A stretch of DNA of 64,000 nucleotides. Origin: Stakelama saccharophila (lineage in GTDB: Bacteria > Pseudomonadota > Alphaproteobacteria > Sphingomonadales > Sphingomonadaceae). Below are positions 8,542-17,881 of the stretch, piece by piece; within the stretch, counting starts at the first letter, position 1; each line of letters starts with the position of its first letter. The position numbers and the translations under genes are program-made. The notes under the pieces are model-generated. The model was not told the DNA's origin. It saw only the letters and a program-made list of their open reading frames with translations, and did not search any database. The DNA lies in contig NZ_CP135076.1 in NCBI RefSeq assembly GCF_032229225.1, positions 2,275,001 through 2,339,000 of the forward strand. Direction: 5' to 3'.

Positions 8542-10944
8542 TCAGGGCCGGGACGACATGGACGGCGGCGCTGCGTCGGGCGCGGCGCCCCATTTCCGGT
8601 TCGGCTGCGGCCCCATGGTGAAGACGAAGGTCGCCCCGTCCTTGATGTCGTCATGGCTGAACCACGGCTTGTTCCACGGCTTTCCGTCGAGCGTCGCGGA
8701 CTGGATATAGACGTTTTCGGACGAATTGTTCTTCGCCACGATGCGAAGCGTCTTGCCGTTGCCCATATCCAGGTTCACGTCATCGAAGACGGGGCTGCCG
8801 ATGATATAGGTCTGGCTGGACGGATCGACGGGATAGAAGCCCATCGCGCTCAGCGCGTACCAGGACGATGTCGCGCCCTGGTCGTCCATGCCCGGATAGC
8901 CGTAACCGGCGGCGTCGCTGCCATAGGTCCGGTCGAGGATCTTGCGCACCAGTGCCTGCGTCTTCCAGGGCTGCCCGCTCCAGTTGTAATAATAAGGCGC
9001 CTGCTGGTCGGGCTGGTTGCCCTGCACATATTGCCCGATCAGCCCGGTACAGTCGCGGCAGATGCCGGTCGGGTCATAGGGCTTGGTGAAGAAGGTATCG
9101 AGCTTGGCGTTGAACGCCTCGCGGCCGCCGATCAAGTCGATCAGGCCCTGCACGTCGTGCGGCACCAGCCATAGCGTCGACCAGCCCGAGGCTTCCTTCA
9201 TCATGAAATTGTAATAGGGCTCTTCCGGGTCGAACGGAGAGATCCACGCGCCGTTTCCGGTCCGTCCGCGCATGAACCCGATCGACTTGTCGAACACGTT
9301 GGCATAGTTGTGCGCGCGTTTCAGGAACATGCCGTAATCATCGGTCTTGCCGAGCTTTTTCGCATATTGCGCGAGCGCGTAATCGTCCCAGGCATATTCC
9401 AGCGTGGTCGCGACCCCGGCCTTGCCGCCCGCATAAGGCGGGCTGGGATTGTGATCGGGCACGATGTCCGAAATCCAGCCCTGCTTCATATATTCGGCCA
9501 GGTAGCCGCGCGGCCCCTTGGGGTCGGTCGCGTTCTTGCGCAGATATTCATACGCCGCCTCATAATCGAACGGGATGCCCCGCTCCCACGCGCCGAGATA
9601 GAGGAACACCGCATTGTCGCCGTGGAAGGAGGTGTTCATGAACCCTTTTTCACGCGCCATGTCGAGTTCGGACGCCATGATGTTCTGGACGACCTTCGGC
9701 TCCATCAGCTCCAGCAGGACGATCTGGTTGCGGCCGGTATCCCAGAACGGCACCGGGCCGTAGCGGTCATGCTCGGCGACCTTCACCTTGCCGTTGGTGT
9801 CGGCGAACTTCTCGCCCTTGGCGGCGATCAGGCGCGGCGAGGCGAAGGACTGGAACAGCGTCGAATAGAACAGCTTACGCTGCTTCTCCGTCCCGCCGGA
9901 CACGCGCACGCGGTCCAGCAGGTTGGCCCATTCGCCGCGCGCGGCGGCGTGGACACGGTCGAAATCCCAGCCGGGCACTTCATCGCGCAGCCGCTGCTCG
10001 GCCTGTTCATAGCTGGTGCCGTGCGCCATCTTCATCAGCACCTGCTCGCCGGCCTGCGTGCTGAAATCGACATAGCTGCCGGCATAGCTGCCCGACATGG
10101 TGCGCGCGCCCGGATCGACGTCGCTGACGCCGATGCCCCAGCCCTGGTTGTCGCCCGGCGCCTTGCGAAAGGTGCCCAGTCCGGTGAACGGTTTCGAGAA
10201 TTCCGCGACGAAATAGGCGCCGTCGGTGCTGTGGCTGTCCTTCGACTTGCCGCGCACGGTCCGATCGCCGACCACCTCGATCTCGCCGCCATGGCGCGGA
10301 AAGTTGATGATGACGTGCGACCGCTCGCTTTCGGGAAAGGTGAAGCGCATCACGCTGGCCCAGCGCGTCGCCGTCATTTCCGCCTTGGTGTCGAACGTGT
10401 TCAGATAGACCGAATAATAGCCCGGCGACGCCTTCTCGCGCGCCTTGTCGTACCAGGACTGGCTATAGGCGGGCGGCGGCGACCAGTCGCCCACCACCGG
10501 CATGATGATCGGTTCGGCATTGCCGCCATAGGTCGGCCCGCCGCCGCCGGTGAAACCGATCATCGTCGGATTGGTGTAGTAATAGGGAACGGGAACGCCG
10601 TTCGGATAGCTCAGCTCGATATTGTTGTTGACCGGCGATGCGGCGACCGATCCGTGCGGCAGGCGCGCACCCGGCGAGGTCTGCCCGGAATAGACCGGTT
10701 CGCCCGGCGGCGGCGCGTTGCCGATCACGTCCGGGTCGTCCAGCGGCGCAGTGCCGACGAGCGGGTCGGCAAGCGCTACCGGCGATTGCCCTGTGTCGCG
10801 CGGCGCGGCGGCAGGAGCGCCCTGGGCCAGCGCGAGCGGGGAGGAGAAGGATAGACCAATTCCGACAGCCGCCGACACGAATGCCGACCCGTTCCGCAAA
10901 TGCGCCCCGTTCGAGCGCCTCGATCCCGCATTCCACCGCTTCAT
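8542..10944 (-). CDS. GH92 family glycoside hydrolase (alpha-mannosidase type)
   Basis: Complete GH92 enzyme of about 800 residues with an N-terminal signal sequence. Of the three nearby ATGs (10962, 10947, 10944) I prefer 10944, which puts GGGGAGG 5 bases upstream. Motifs: PLVGTAPLDDP near the mature N-terminus, KEASGWSTLW followed by VPHDVQGL with the expected acid Glu, GNQPDQQ before PYYYNW, and the C-terminal MDDQGATSSWYALSAMGFYP with the Asp pair of the catalytic base region. It probably has its own promoter at 11005–11035. It differs from the GH92 at the window edge: it carries a longer N-terminal insert and a VPHD motif where the other has VMQD, so the two probably cleave different linkages. 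Confidence 0.9.
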   Translation of the reverse strand: MKRWNAGSRRSNGAHLRNGSAFVSAAVGIGLSFSSPLALAQGAPAAAPRDTGQSPVALADPLVGTAPLDDPDVIGNAPPPGEPVYSGQTSPGARLPHGSVAASPVNNNIELSYPNGVPVPYYYTNPTMIGFTGGGGPTYGGNAEPIIMPVVGDWSPPPAYSQSWYDKAREKASPGYYSVYLNTFDTKAEMTATRWASVMRFTFPESERSHVIINFPRHGGEIEVVGDRTVRGKSKDSHSTDGAYFVAEFSKPFTGLGTFRKAPGDNQGWGIGVSDVDPGARTMSGSYAGSYVDFSTQAGEQVLMKMAHGTSYEQAEQRLRDEVPGWDFDRVHAAARGEWANLLDRVRVSGGTEKQRKLFYSTLFQSFASPRLIAAKGEKFADTNGKVKVAEHDRYGPVPFWDTGRNQIVLLELMEPKVVQNIMASELDMAREKGFMNTSFHGDNAVFLYLGAWERGIPFDYEAAYEYLRKNATDPKGPRGYLAEYMKQGWISDIVPDHNPSPPYAGGKAGVATTLEYAWDDYALAQYAKKLGKTDDYGMFLKRAHNYANVFDKSIGFMRGRTGNGAWISPFDPEEPYYNFMMKEASGWSTLWLVPHDVQGLIDLIGGREAFNAKLDTFFTKPYDPTGICRDCTGLIGQYVQGNQPDQQAPYYYNWSGQPWKTQALVRKILDRTYGSDAAGYGYPGMDDQGATSSWYALSAMGFYPVDPSSQTYIIGSPVFDDVNLDMGNGKTLRIVAKNNSSENVYIQSATLDGKPWNKPWFSHDDIKDGATFVFTMGPQPNRKWGAAPDAAPPSMSSRP

Positions 10945-11004
10945 CATCGCCTCCCCTGCCATTTCTGCCCGTCGGCGCGGACACTCTATCGGCTGCTGGC
11001 CAGA

Positions 11005-11035
11005 ACGATAAATAAACCAATTTGCTTGTCAAATT
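11005..11035 (-). promoter_or_regulatory. Candidate promoter and operator before the second GH92 gene
   Basis: On the minus strand TTGACA (11027–11032) and TATCGT (11005–11010) are separated by 16 bases, about 60 bases before the ATG. The -35 is embedded in an inverted repeat, AATTTG-cttgt-CAAATT (11019–11035), which shares TTGTCAAAT with the palindrome before the TonB receptor. That overlap suggests repression by a common regulator. Confidence 0.45.
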
Positions 11036-11157
11036 AAAAGTCGCAGCCGCCAAAGGCCGATGACCGCCGGCACCACAGCATTGCACAGCGTTGCGCGCGC
11101 CGCGAAAAGGTGCGACGCGCGGTATCCGGCGCTAAAGGCGAATCCGATCAGCTTTGA

Positions 11158-11250
11158 TCGTCATGCCGAACGTGTTTCAGCATCCACTTTCGTCTTGCTC
11201 CGCTGGCGCTTGTTGATCGGTGGCCCCTGAAACAAGTTCAGGGTGACGAA
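11158..11250. repeat. Intergenic palindromic repeat element
   Basis: In the 409-base gap between the FucP-like transporter and GH92 genes, TCGTCATGCCGAACGTGTTT (from 11158) is mirrored by CCTGAAACAAGTTCAGGGTG (11226 onward), followed by ACGA. Together they make an imperfect inverted repeat of about 93 bases. A single-arm relative occurs at 57111–57146. Dispersed elements of this wording are common in sphingomonads. Apart from this element and the promoter island I see nothing in the gap. Confidence 0.5.
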
Positions 11251-11353
11251 CGTGTTCAGAGCTGATCGATTTCACCTCTAATATTCCTGCTGTGCCGCTT
11301 CGCTCGCGCCGCCGGGTGCTCCTTGGCGGGGCGCGGCGGCACCGGTCGCGCGA

Positions 11354-12616
11354 TCAGTGCGGCGACACTTCCCGCTTGTCGACATCGCGCACCGGCGCGC
11401 GCGCGGCGCGCAGGCCGAAGGTCGCGATCACGATATAGCAGACCATCGGCACCAGGAAGGCGATGAAGCGGCTGCCGCTCGCATCCGCCACCTGAGCAAA
11501 GACCAGCGGCACCAGCGCGCCGCCGACGATCGCCATGCACAACAGTCCCGACGTGGCGGAGGACGGCGCGGTCGAGCGCTCGATCGTCAGGGAGAAGATC
11601 ACCGGGAACATGATCGAATTGAACAAGCCGATGGAGATCGCCAGCACGCCCGCCACGGGGCCGGTCACCTGGCTGACGGTCAGGCACATCAGCGCCGCCA
11701 GGCCCGCCGCGGCGGAAAGAAGCGGCCCCGCCGGCAGCTTGTAGAGCAGGCCCGATCCGATGAAGCGCCCCACCATCGCGCCCAGCCAGTACAGGCTGAC
11801 GAGGCTTCCCGCCCGCACCGCCGTCACCGCCAGCACGTCGGGCTGCTCCAGGAAGTTCACCATGGTACTGCCGATCGTCACCTCCGCACCGACGTACAGG
11901 AAGATCGACAGCGCCCCCGCCAGCGCCCAGGGCGAGGAAAAGGCGCTCGACACCTTCGTGCCCACCTCGGGCGGCGGTGCCGCGGCGGTGATGCGGCCGC
12001 GCACGCGGTACAGGAACAGCGCCAGCACGCCGATCACCACGGCGATGAAGATGTAGGCGACGTCGATCCGGCCGAGCGAATAGGCGATCTTCGCCTCGGT
12101 CACCGGACCCCCGTCGAACAGGCCGCCCTGCAACAGGGTACGCGCGGCGAGATAGGGCGCGACGACGGTGCCGAGCGAATTGAACGCCTGGCTGAGGACG
12201 AGGCGGAAATGCGACTTTTCAGGGCTGCCCAGCGCCGCCGACAGCGGGTTGGCCGCCACCTGCAGCAAGGTGATGCCGGACGCGATGATGAACAATCCCG
12301 CCAGCACGATCGGATAGGCCTGGACGAAGGTCGCCAGCGGCATGACGAGGCAGCCGACAATCATCGTCGCCAGCGCAACGATCAACGAATTGGCCGCGCC
12401 CAGGCGCCCCATCAGCGCGGCAGCCGGCAGCGATACGACGCCGTAGGCCATGAAGAAGGCGAACTGGGTGAGAAAGCTTTCCGTGTCGGTGAGCGAGAAG
12501 ATCTCCTTCACCGCCGGGATCAGGATGTCGTTGACCGCGGTCACGGCACCCCAGATGAAGAACAGCATCGTGATATAGGCGAACGTCCAGCCCGAGCCCG
12601 CGCGATTATCCTTCAT
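11354..12616 (-). CDS. MFS sugar/H+ symporter, FucP-like family
   Basis: Twelve-helix inner-membrane transporter of the fucose/glucose/galactose (FucP-type) MFS family, about 420 residues. Helix 1 carries FFIWGAVTAVNDILIP, and the helix 4–5 region carries LLQVAANPLSAALG with LSQAFNSLGTVVAPYLA, both hallmarks of this family. Two adjacent ATGs exist; GGGAGG is 1 base before 12619 and 4 before 12616, so I prefer 12616. It probably imports the monosaccharide released by the downstream hydrolases. It is divergent from the sugar-porter gene at 12934 and the two share a 317-base control region. Confidence 0.88.
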   Translation of the reverse strand: MKDNRAGSGWTFAYITMLFFIWGAVTAVNDILIPAVKEIFSLTDTESFLTQFAFFMAYGVVSLPAAALMGRLGAANSLIVALATMIVGCLVMPLATFVQAYPIVLAGLFIIASGITLLQVAANPLSAALGSPEKSHFRLVLSQAFNSLGTVVAPYLAARTLLQGGLFDGGPVTEAKIAYSLGRIDVAYIFIAVVIGVLALFLYRVRGRITAAAPPPEVGTKVSSAFSSPWALAGALSIFLYVGAEVTIGSTMVNFLEQPDVLAVTAVRAGSLVSLYWLGAMVGRFIGSGLLYKLPAGPLLSAAAGLAALMCLTVSQVTGPVAGVLAISIGLFNSIMFPVIFSLTIERSTAPSSATSGLLCMAIVGGALVPLVFAQVADASGSRFIAFLVPMVCYIVIATFGLRAARAPVRDVDKREVSPH

Positions 12617-12933
12617 CATACCTCCCTAAAACCCGACTCGGTTCCGAACGCCGACGCGCGCCTATACCGGCACCTGCGCGCCCGTGAACAGGCCCCGGCG
12701 CGAAAATCCTGCGCGCGCGCCGTCCCCTGTCCATCGGCACAGGCGTGCGGCCGACGCGCCGCTTCGATATCCGCCGGCAGGCGACGTTCGTCCGCAACGG
12801 CGCGGATCGTGTAGCCGGCCGCACCCATGGTCAAGGCGATAACGAAAATTAATTTATTTGTTCGCCGCGACCCGTTATCCGGGGTGCAGACGAAAAGATC
12901 CAGACGGATGGTCGCCGCACGGGAGAGAGAGCA
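12617..12933. promoter_or_regulatory. Divergent control region between two sugar transporter genes
   Basis: This 317-base gap holds no gene I can support. Its notable feature is an AT-rich island (12838–12861) in otherwise GC-rich DNA, containing the perfect palindrome AAATTAATTT (12846–12855) next to ATTTG. It is probably the shared promoter/operator for the FucP-like gene (leftward) and the sugar-porter gene (rightward). No confident -35/-10 pair was found. Confidence 0.4.
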
Positions 12934-14301
12934 ATGCCGGACCATATCCACGCTTCGACACTGCCGGAGGGCCGGCACCGCGCCGGCGGCGCCACGCTAG
13001 CCGCGGCGATCGGCACGGCAGCGCTGGCCGGCCTGCTGTTCGGCTTCGACACCGCCGTGATCGCCGGCGTGACCGGCGACCTCACGGACCTGTTCCGCCT
13101 GACGCCCGAAACGCTGGGCATCACGGTTTCGGCCGCTTTATGGGGGACGCTCGTCGGCGCATTGGGCACCGGCAAGCCCGGCGACGCCCTGGGCAGCCGG
13201 AACTGCCTGCGCGTGCTTGCGGCATTCTATTTCATCGCCGGGCTCGGCTGCGCGCTCGTCTCCGCATGGGTGCCGTTCCTCGCCTTCCGCTTCGTCTGCG
13301 GCCTCGCAATCGGCGGCTCGTCGGTGCTCGCACCGGTATATATCGCCGAAATCGCCCCGCCCCGGCGGCGCGGGCTGCTCGTCGGCCTGTTCCAGCTCAT
13401 GATCGTCATCGGCATTCTCGTCGCCTATCTCAGCAATGCCGTGATCGCCGGCCTGGTCGAAGGCGACGCCGCCTGGCGGTGGAAGCTGGGCGTGACGGCG
13501 GCGCCCGCCCTCCTCTTCTTCGTCCTCCTGTTCGCCATCCCCAACAGCCCGCGCTGGCTGATGGTGAAGGGACGCCGCGAAGAGGCCGCGGCCGCGCTCG
13601 CCCGCATCGGCATGTCCGCTCCGGCTGCGGCGGCGGAACTGGCGGGCGTGGAGCGGGCGCTGGAACGCGATCCGCCCGACGAGAAACTGTCCTGGCGCCG
13701 CCACCGCCGCCCGATCATGCTCGCCATCCTGGTCGCCATGTTCAACCAGCTCGCCGGCATCAATGCCGTCCTTTATTATCTCAACGATATTTTCGCCCGG
13801 GCCGGATCGCTGTCGCCCGACCGGCAGGCCGTCCTCATCGGCGTCGCCAACCTCGTCTTCACGCTGGTCGGCATGGCGTTGATCGACCGGCTGGGGCGAA
13901 AGACGCTGCTGCTGATCGGCGCGGCGGGCATGACGCTGTGCCTCGGCACCGCGGCGGGCGTGATGTTCGACCTGTTGCGGTCGCCGTGGATGCTTCCCGC
14001 GCTCGCCGGTTTCATCGCCTTCTTCGCCACCAGCCAGGGCGCCGTGATCTGGGTCTATATTTCCGAAGTGTTCCCCACGCCGGTGCGCGGACGGGGCAGC
14101 GCGCTCGGCGCCAGCACCCATTGGCTGATGAACGCCCTGATCGCCGGCGTCTTTCCGGTGCTGGTGGCCTGGTCGCCCGGCGCCCCGTTCGCGATCTTCG
14201 CCGCCGCCATGGTGGTGCAGTTCATCGTCGTCGCGACCTTCTTTCCCGAAACGCGCGGCGTCGACCTCGACGACATGGCACAGCGGATGGAGCGGCGCTG
14301 A
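12934..14301 (+). CDS. MFS sugar porter (SP family)
   Basis: Twelve-helix sugar/H+ symporter of 455 residues, of the XylE/GalP/AraE-type sugar-porter family. Signature motifs: GLLFGFDTAVIAG in helix 1, RFVCGLAIGG with YIAEIAPPRRRG, PNSPRWL at the central loop, RLGRKTLLLIG, and FFPETRGVDL at the C-terminus. The start follows GGGAGAGAGAG. One oddity is that the usual D-R-(K/R)-GR loop between helices 2 and 3 reads GDALGSRN. The ROK regulator gene converges on it, 31 bases downstream. The transported sugar cannot be assigned from sequence. Confidence 0.9.
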   Translation: MPDHIHASTLPEGRHRAGGATLAAAIGTAALAGLLFGFDTAVIAGVTGDLTDLFRLTPETLGITVSAALWGTLVGALGTGKPGDALGSRNCLRVLAAFYFIAGLGCALVSAWVPFLAFRFVCGLAIGGSSVLAPVYIAEIAPPRRRGLLVGLFQLMIVIGILVAYLSNAVIAGLVEGDAAWRWKLGVTAAPALLFFVLLFAIPNSPRWLMVKGRREEAAAALARIGMSAPAAAAELAGVERALERDPPDEKLSWRRHRRPIMLAILVAMFNQLAGINAVLYYLNDIFARAGSLSPDRQAVLIGVANLVFTLVGMALIDRLGRKTLLLIGAAGMTLCLGTAAGVMFDLLRSPWMLPALAGFIAFFATSQGAVIWVYISEVFPTPVRGRGSALGASTHWLMNALIAGVFPVLVAWSPGAPFAIFAAAMVVQFIVVATFFPETRGVDLDDMAQRMERR

Positions 14302-14324
14302 CCGCGCCCTCCTGCGTCCGTGCC

Positions 14325-14344
14325 GCCGGTCCTCAGCGACCGGC
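14325..14344. terminator. Stem-loop between convergent transporter and ROK genes
   Basis: GCCGGTC-ctcagc-GACCGGC is a perfect 7-bp stem overlapping the ROK stop codon, in the 31-base convergent gap. It has no U tract on either strand, so its role as a bidirectional terminator is tentative. Confidence 0.35.
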
Positions 14345-15574
14345 CTGCATCAGGATCGATTCGGACGGCAGGACATGGTCGAGGAACGGAATGATCGCGG
14401 CGCCGATGGCGGAGGCGTCATCGGCCGTCTCCCCCCGCCGCACCGGCGCCACGGCCGGCAGGTCGCGCTCGGCCATCCGCGTGTTGAGCCGGTCGACCAG
14501 GCCGTCGGCCAGCTTGCCGGGCAGGCGCCCGCCGATCAGGATGGCCGACGGATTGATCAGGCAGTTCACCGCGATCAGCGGCGGCATCAGCACCTCGGCC
14601 GCGTCGTCCAGCCAGGCGGTGATCACGGCGTCGCGTTCCGGCGATCCCTCGACCAGCGCCCGGGGCCGCTCGACGGCATGGCCGGCCGCCTCCAGACGCG
14701 CATACAGGGCCGACAGGGACACGGTGTCCTGAACGTTCGCGCCTTCCCCGCCCCTGGGATCGGGCATGGCCCAGATCTCGCCGGACCGGGAATCGGCGCC
14801 GCGGACATAGCTGCGGTCGATCACCAGGCCGCCGCCCAGGCCGGCGCTGATCAACAGATAGAAAAAGCTGGGCAGCGCGATGCCGTTGCCGAGATGCGCC
14901 TCGCCCAGCGCGGCCGACGCCGCGTCGTTGTCGGCGTAAAGCGGCCAGGGCAACACCTCATGCAACAACGCGCCGAGGTCGATGCCGTCCCACGCATCAT
15001 AGTCCTTCGGCCGGTGCGGCAGGCTGATACGGCCCAGGTCGTCGGGAAGCGCGATCCCCACGCCCAGCACGCGGTCGCGGTCGATTCCGCCGGCTTCCAG
15101 CAATTTCGGCAGCACGTCGCGAATATACTCGACCACTGCGCCGGGAAGCGCAAAGGCGATCTCGCAGGTCTGCCGGCTGCGGATCTTCCCCGCCAGGTCG
15201 AGCGTCACCATGGTGATATGGTCGCGGTCGATGTTGAGGCCGATCGCAAAGGCGCCGTCGGGATTGATGACGATCCGCATCGCCGGCTGGCCCCGCCTGC
15301 CCTGCAGCCGTCCCGCCGGGGTCACCAGATCCAGATCGGCCAGGCGCTTGGTGATGTTGGCGATCGTCGGCGCGGTCAGCCCGGTCACGCGCGCCAGTTC
15401 GCTCCGCGTCGTTTCTCCCGCCAGGCGGATCGCCTGCAACACGATACGCTGATTGTAATCGCCGGCGCGTTCCAGGTTGGTGCCGGAAAGGCTCAGGGTC
15501 AGGCGCGCGGTGCGGCTGTCGCTGCCGTTGGTGACCGGCTGGCGGCGGCCGGGGCCCGGAATGCTGAACGTCAT
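14333..15574 (-). CDS. ROK family transcriptional regulator
   Basis: Probable sugar-responsive repressor of the NagC/XylR (ROK) family, 413 residues. The start at 15574 has GGGAGA 10 bases upstream; the longer in-frame extension has no ribosome site. The N-terminal winged helix is at about 40–95 (TRSELARVTGLTAPTIANI), followed by the actin-like ROK fold with DNDAASAALGEAHLG and ISAGLGGGLV. An oddity is that the CxCGxxGC zinc motif usual in ROK proteins is absent; the corresponding stretch reads PRGGEGANVQD. By position it is the obvious regulator of the carbohydrate locus, and the palindromes at 6289–6299 and 11019–11035 are candidate targets. Confidence 0.85.
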   Translation of the reverse strand: MTFSIPGPGRRQPVTNGSDSRTARLTLSLSGTNLERAGDYNQRIVLQAIRLAGETTRSELARVTGLTAPTIANITKRLADLDLVTPAGRLQGRRGQPAMRIVINPDGAFAIGLNIDRDHITMVTLDLAGKIRSRQTCEIAFALPGAVVEYIRDVLPKLLEAGGIDRDRVLGVGIALPDDLGRISLPHRPKDYDAWDGIDLGALLHEVLPWPLYADNDAASAALGEAHLGNGIALPSFFYLLISAGLGGGLVIDRSYVRGADSRSGEIWAMPDPRGGEGANVQDTVSLSALYARLEAAGHAVERPRALVEGSPERDAVITAWLDDAAEVLMPPLIAVNCLINPSAILIGGRLPGKLADGLVDRLNTRMAERDLPAVAPVRRGETADDASAIGAAIIPFLDHVLPSESILMQAGR

Positions 15575-15760
15575 CTGGAAATCGTCTCCCAGTGCGAAGG
15601 AATGCTCACCCCCCCTGCTAGGGCATAAAGCCGAACCAGCATAGCGTTTTAATAATCTCGATTTCTTAATATGGCGGAATCGCCGCGCGCGATCCAATCA
15701 CCAGCGGGCGGGCCTCACCGGCTGGTCCCCCGTTCCGCAAAGCCCCGCAACCGCATCTAT

Positions 15761-15816
15761 GTGTCCCCGCGAAGGCGGGGACCCAGACCGGGCTCCCGCC
15801 TTCCGCGGGAGCACAA
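15761..15816. repeat. Two-hairpin intergenic repeat (copy 1)
   Basis: CCCCGC-gaag-GCGGGG and CTCCCGC-cttcc-GCGGGAG lie 11 bases apart, downstream of the CocE-type gene. A near-identical copy sits at 24930–24984 and a partial one at 21135–21162. This is a REP-like dispersed element, and possibly a transcript 3' end. Confidence 0.6.
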
Positions 15817-15850
15817 GAAGGTGGAACAAGACGCCCAGGGCGCCGACGCG

Positions 15851-17881
15851 TCACACATGGTCGCGCGGGATGGCGCAGTTCCAGGTCCGGCAAAAGACGC
15901 GACCGTCGCCCTCATAGGCGTCCAGTTCGCCCTGCAGGTAGAAATTGGCGTCGTCCGACGTCATCCGCGTATGCGTCCGCGTGCGGATGCGCCAGTCGTC
16001 ACGCGCCATGCTGCGATGCCATTCGGTCTCGCCGGCCACCGAGTGGACGTCGTTGTCCTGCACGCGGTAGCGTTCGACCGCGCGCGTGCCGACGACGAGG
16101 CCCGTCGCTTCGTGGTGGTGCACGCCGCGATTGTCGACGACCTCCAGCACCGATTCGTCGGTCGCCAGGTCGCGGTGGACGAACCAGTCGTGCCGTTCGG
16201 GCTCCAGCAGCTCGCGCGCGTTCGGCCGCGCCATCTGCGGTTTGCCCAGCGAACGGATATCGTCGTCCTCCGCGCGCGGCTCGCGCACCGGCACCTCGAG
16301 GACGCTGTCGGCAAGGTGCACGTCGAGGAAGAACGGCTCCGGCGACGGCCATGCGAGCGGCCAATAGGAGGTCGACAGCGACAGGCGCAGCCGGTGCCCC
16401 GCCGGGATCACCTGCCCGATATTGTTGAGCTGGATCTCCACCGTTTCCGGCTCGCCCGGCTCCATCGGTTCGGGATGCTGGCGACTCTTGCGATGCGTCA
16501 GGTTGAGCAGGCCGAAGGTGAAGCGCGTTACCGATCCGTTGGGCAGCACGTCGCACAGCCGCGCCGCGATCATCGCCACGGGCCGGTCCACCGCCACGCG
16601 CAGGCGGAGCTTCGCCGCGCCCAGTATCTCGATCGGACGGTCGAGCGGCCTGGTCTGGAAAACCAGCGCGCCCCCATCTTCCTGGCGCTGGTCATGGGCG
16701 AGATCGGGTCCGGAGGCATAGGAACACCATTTGCCCGCGAACAGCCCGGTGGTGAGCGGCGACCGGATCGTCTCCTTCGCCGGCTCCGGCGCGCCGATGT
16801 CGCCGTCCGCCGGCAGCAGCCGGCCGCGCCGCAGGGCGAACGCCCGGTTCCCGATCTTGGGCGACGGCCAGCTATCCTCGCCCACCCATCGGCCGGTGCG
16901 TTCGGTATAGCTGGTCGTCGGCGGCTCGCTGTCCTGCATGTAGGCGAGGAGCTGCGGCCCATCCATCGCGCCGTTGTCCTCGCCCTTCAGCCAGTGATCC
17001 CACCAGCGTTTCAGCTCGCCCAGAAAGTCGATCGCCGGCCCCGGACTGCCGAGGTGGGGATAGGTATGCGCCCACGGGCCGACCAGCCCGCGACGCGGCA
17101 CGTCGAGATGTTCGAGCAGGCGGAACACCGAATTGGTATAGCCGTCCGCCCAGCCGCTGACCGTCATCACCGGGATGTCGATATCGGCATAGTTCTCGCA
17201 CACCGACCCGTGCCGCCAATAGGCGTCGCGACGCTGGTGGCGCAGCCATTTCTCCAACCAGAAGCCGCTGCCCTCCAGCCGGTCGAACCACATCTTGCGC
17301 CACTTGTCGCCGACCAGCGCGGGATCGGGCGGCAGGCTGTTATAGGCGAACATCACCGACGCCCAGGACAGGTTGTCGCCCAGCACGCAGCCGCCCATGT
17401 GATGCACGTCGTCGGCATAGCGATCGTCGGTCGCCGAACAGGCCATGATCGCCTTCAGCGGCTTCGGCCGGAGCGCGGCGATCTGCAGCGCGTTGAACCC
17501 GCCCCAGCTTATCCCCATCATCCCGATATTGCCGTCGCACCAGGGCTGCGCCGCGATCCAGTCGAGGATCGCGACGCCGTCCTGCAGTTCCTGCGCCAGA
17601 TATTCGTCGGTCAGCACCCCTTCGGATTCGCCGCTGCCGCGAATGTCGACGCGCACGCAGGCATAGCCGTGGCCCGCCATATAGCCGTGCGTCATCTCGT
17701 CGCGCGGGGCGGAGCCGAACCGCTTACGATAGGGGATATATTCCAGGATCGCGGGCACCGGCCTGCCATGGGCGCAGGCCGGCATCCAGATCCGCGCCGA
17801 CAACGCCACGCCGTCGGCCATGCGGATGACGACATGATCCTGGATTTCGACGCTTTCGGGGAAATCATCGATAAAGGTCAT
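15851..17881 (-). CDS. CocE/NonD family alpha/beta-hydrolase
   Basis: Hydrolase of 676 residues with the cocaine-esterase / X-Pro dipeptidyl-peptidase fold. The alpha/beta-hydrolase domain is followed by a C-terminal jelly-roll (about 430–670). The triad is visible as Ser125 in GISWGG, Asp246 in GWADG and His272 in GPWAHTY, with the oxyanion Tyr region at EYIPYRK. No signal peptide is seen, so it is cytoplasmic. The start ATG at 17881 overlaps the TGA of the ATP-grasp gene (ATGA), implying translational coupling; the longer in-frame extension only shadows that gene. Known relatives hydrolyse acyl esters, beta-lactam side chains or proline peptides. The tight pairing with an ATP-grasp ligase suggests it releases or processes the ligase's product. 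Confidence 0.88.
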   Translation of the reverse strand: MTFIDDFPESVEIQDHVVIRMADGVALSARIWMPACAHGRPVPAILEYIPYRKRFGSAPRDEMTHGYMAGHGYACVRVDIRGSGESEGVLTDEYLAQELQDGVAILDWIAAQPWCDGNIGMMGISWGGFNALQIAALRPKPLKAIMACSATDDRYADDVHHMGGCVLGDNLSWASVMFAYNSLPPDPALVGDKWRKMWFDRLEGSGFWLEKWLRHQRRDAYWRHGSVCENYADIDIPVMTVSGWADGYTNSVFRLLEHLDVPRRGLVGPWAHTYPHLGSPGPAIDFLGELKRWWDHWLKGEDNGAMDGPQLLAYMQDSEPPTTSYTERTGRWVGEDSWPSPKIGNRAFALRRGRLLPADGDIGAPEPAKETIRSPLTTGLFAGKWCSYASGPDLAHDQRQEDGGALVFQTRPLDRPIEILGAAKLRLRVAVDRPVAMIAARLCDVLPNGSVTRFTFGLLNLTHRKSRQHPEPMEPGEPETVEIQLNNIGQVIPAGHRLRLSLSTSYWPLAWPSPEPFFLDVHLADSVLEVPVREPRAEDDDIRSLGKPQMARPNARELLEPERHDWFVHRDLATDESVLEVVDNRGVHHHEATGLVVGTRAVERYRVQDNDVHSVAGETEWHRSMARDDWRIRTRTHTRMTSDDANFYLQGELDAYEGDGRVFCRTWNCAIPRDHV

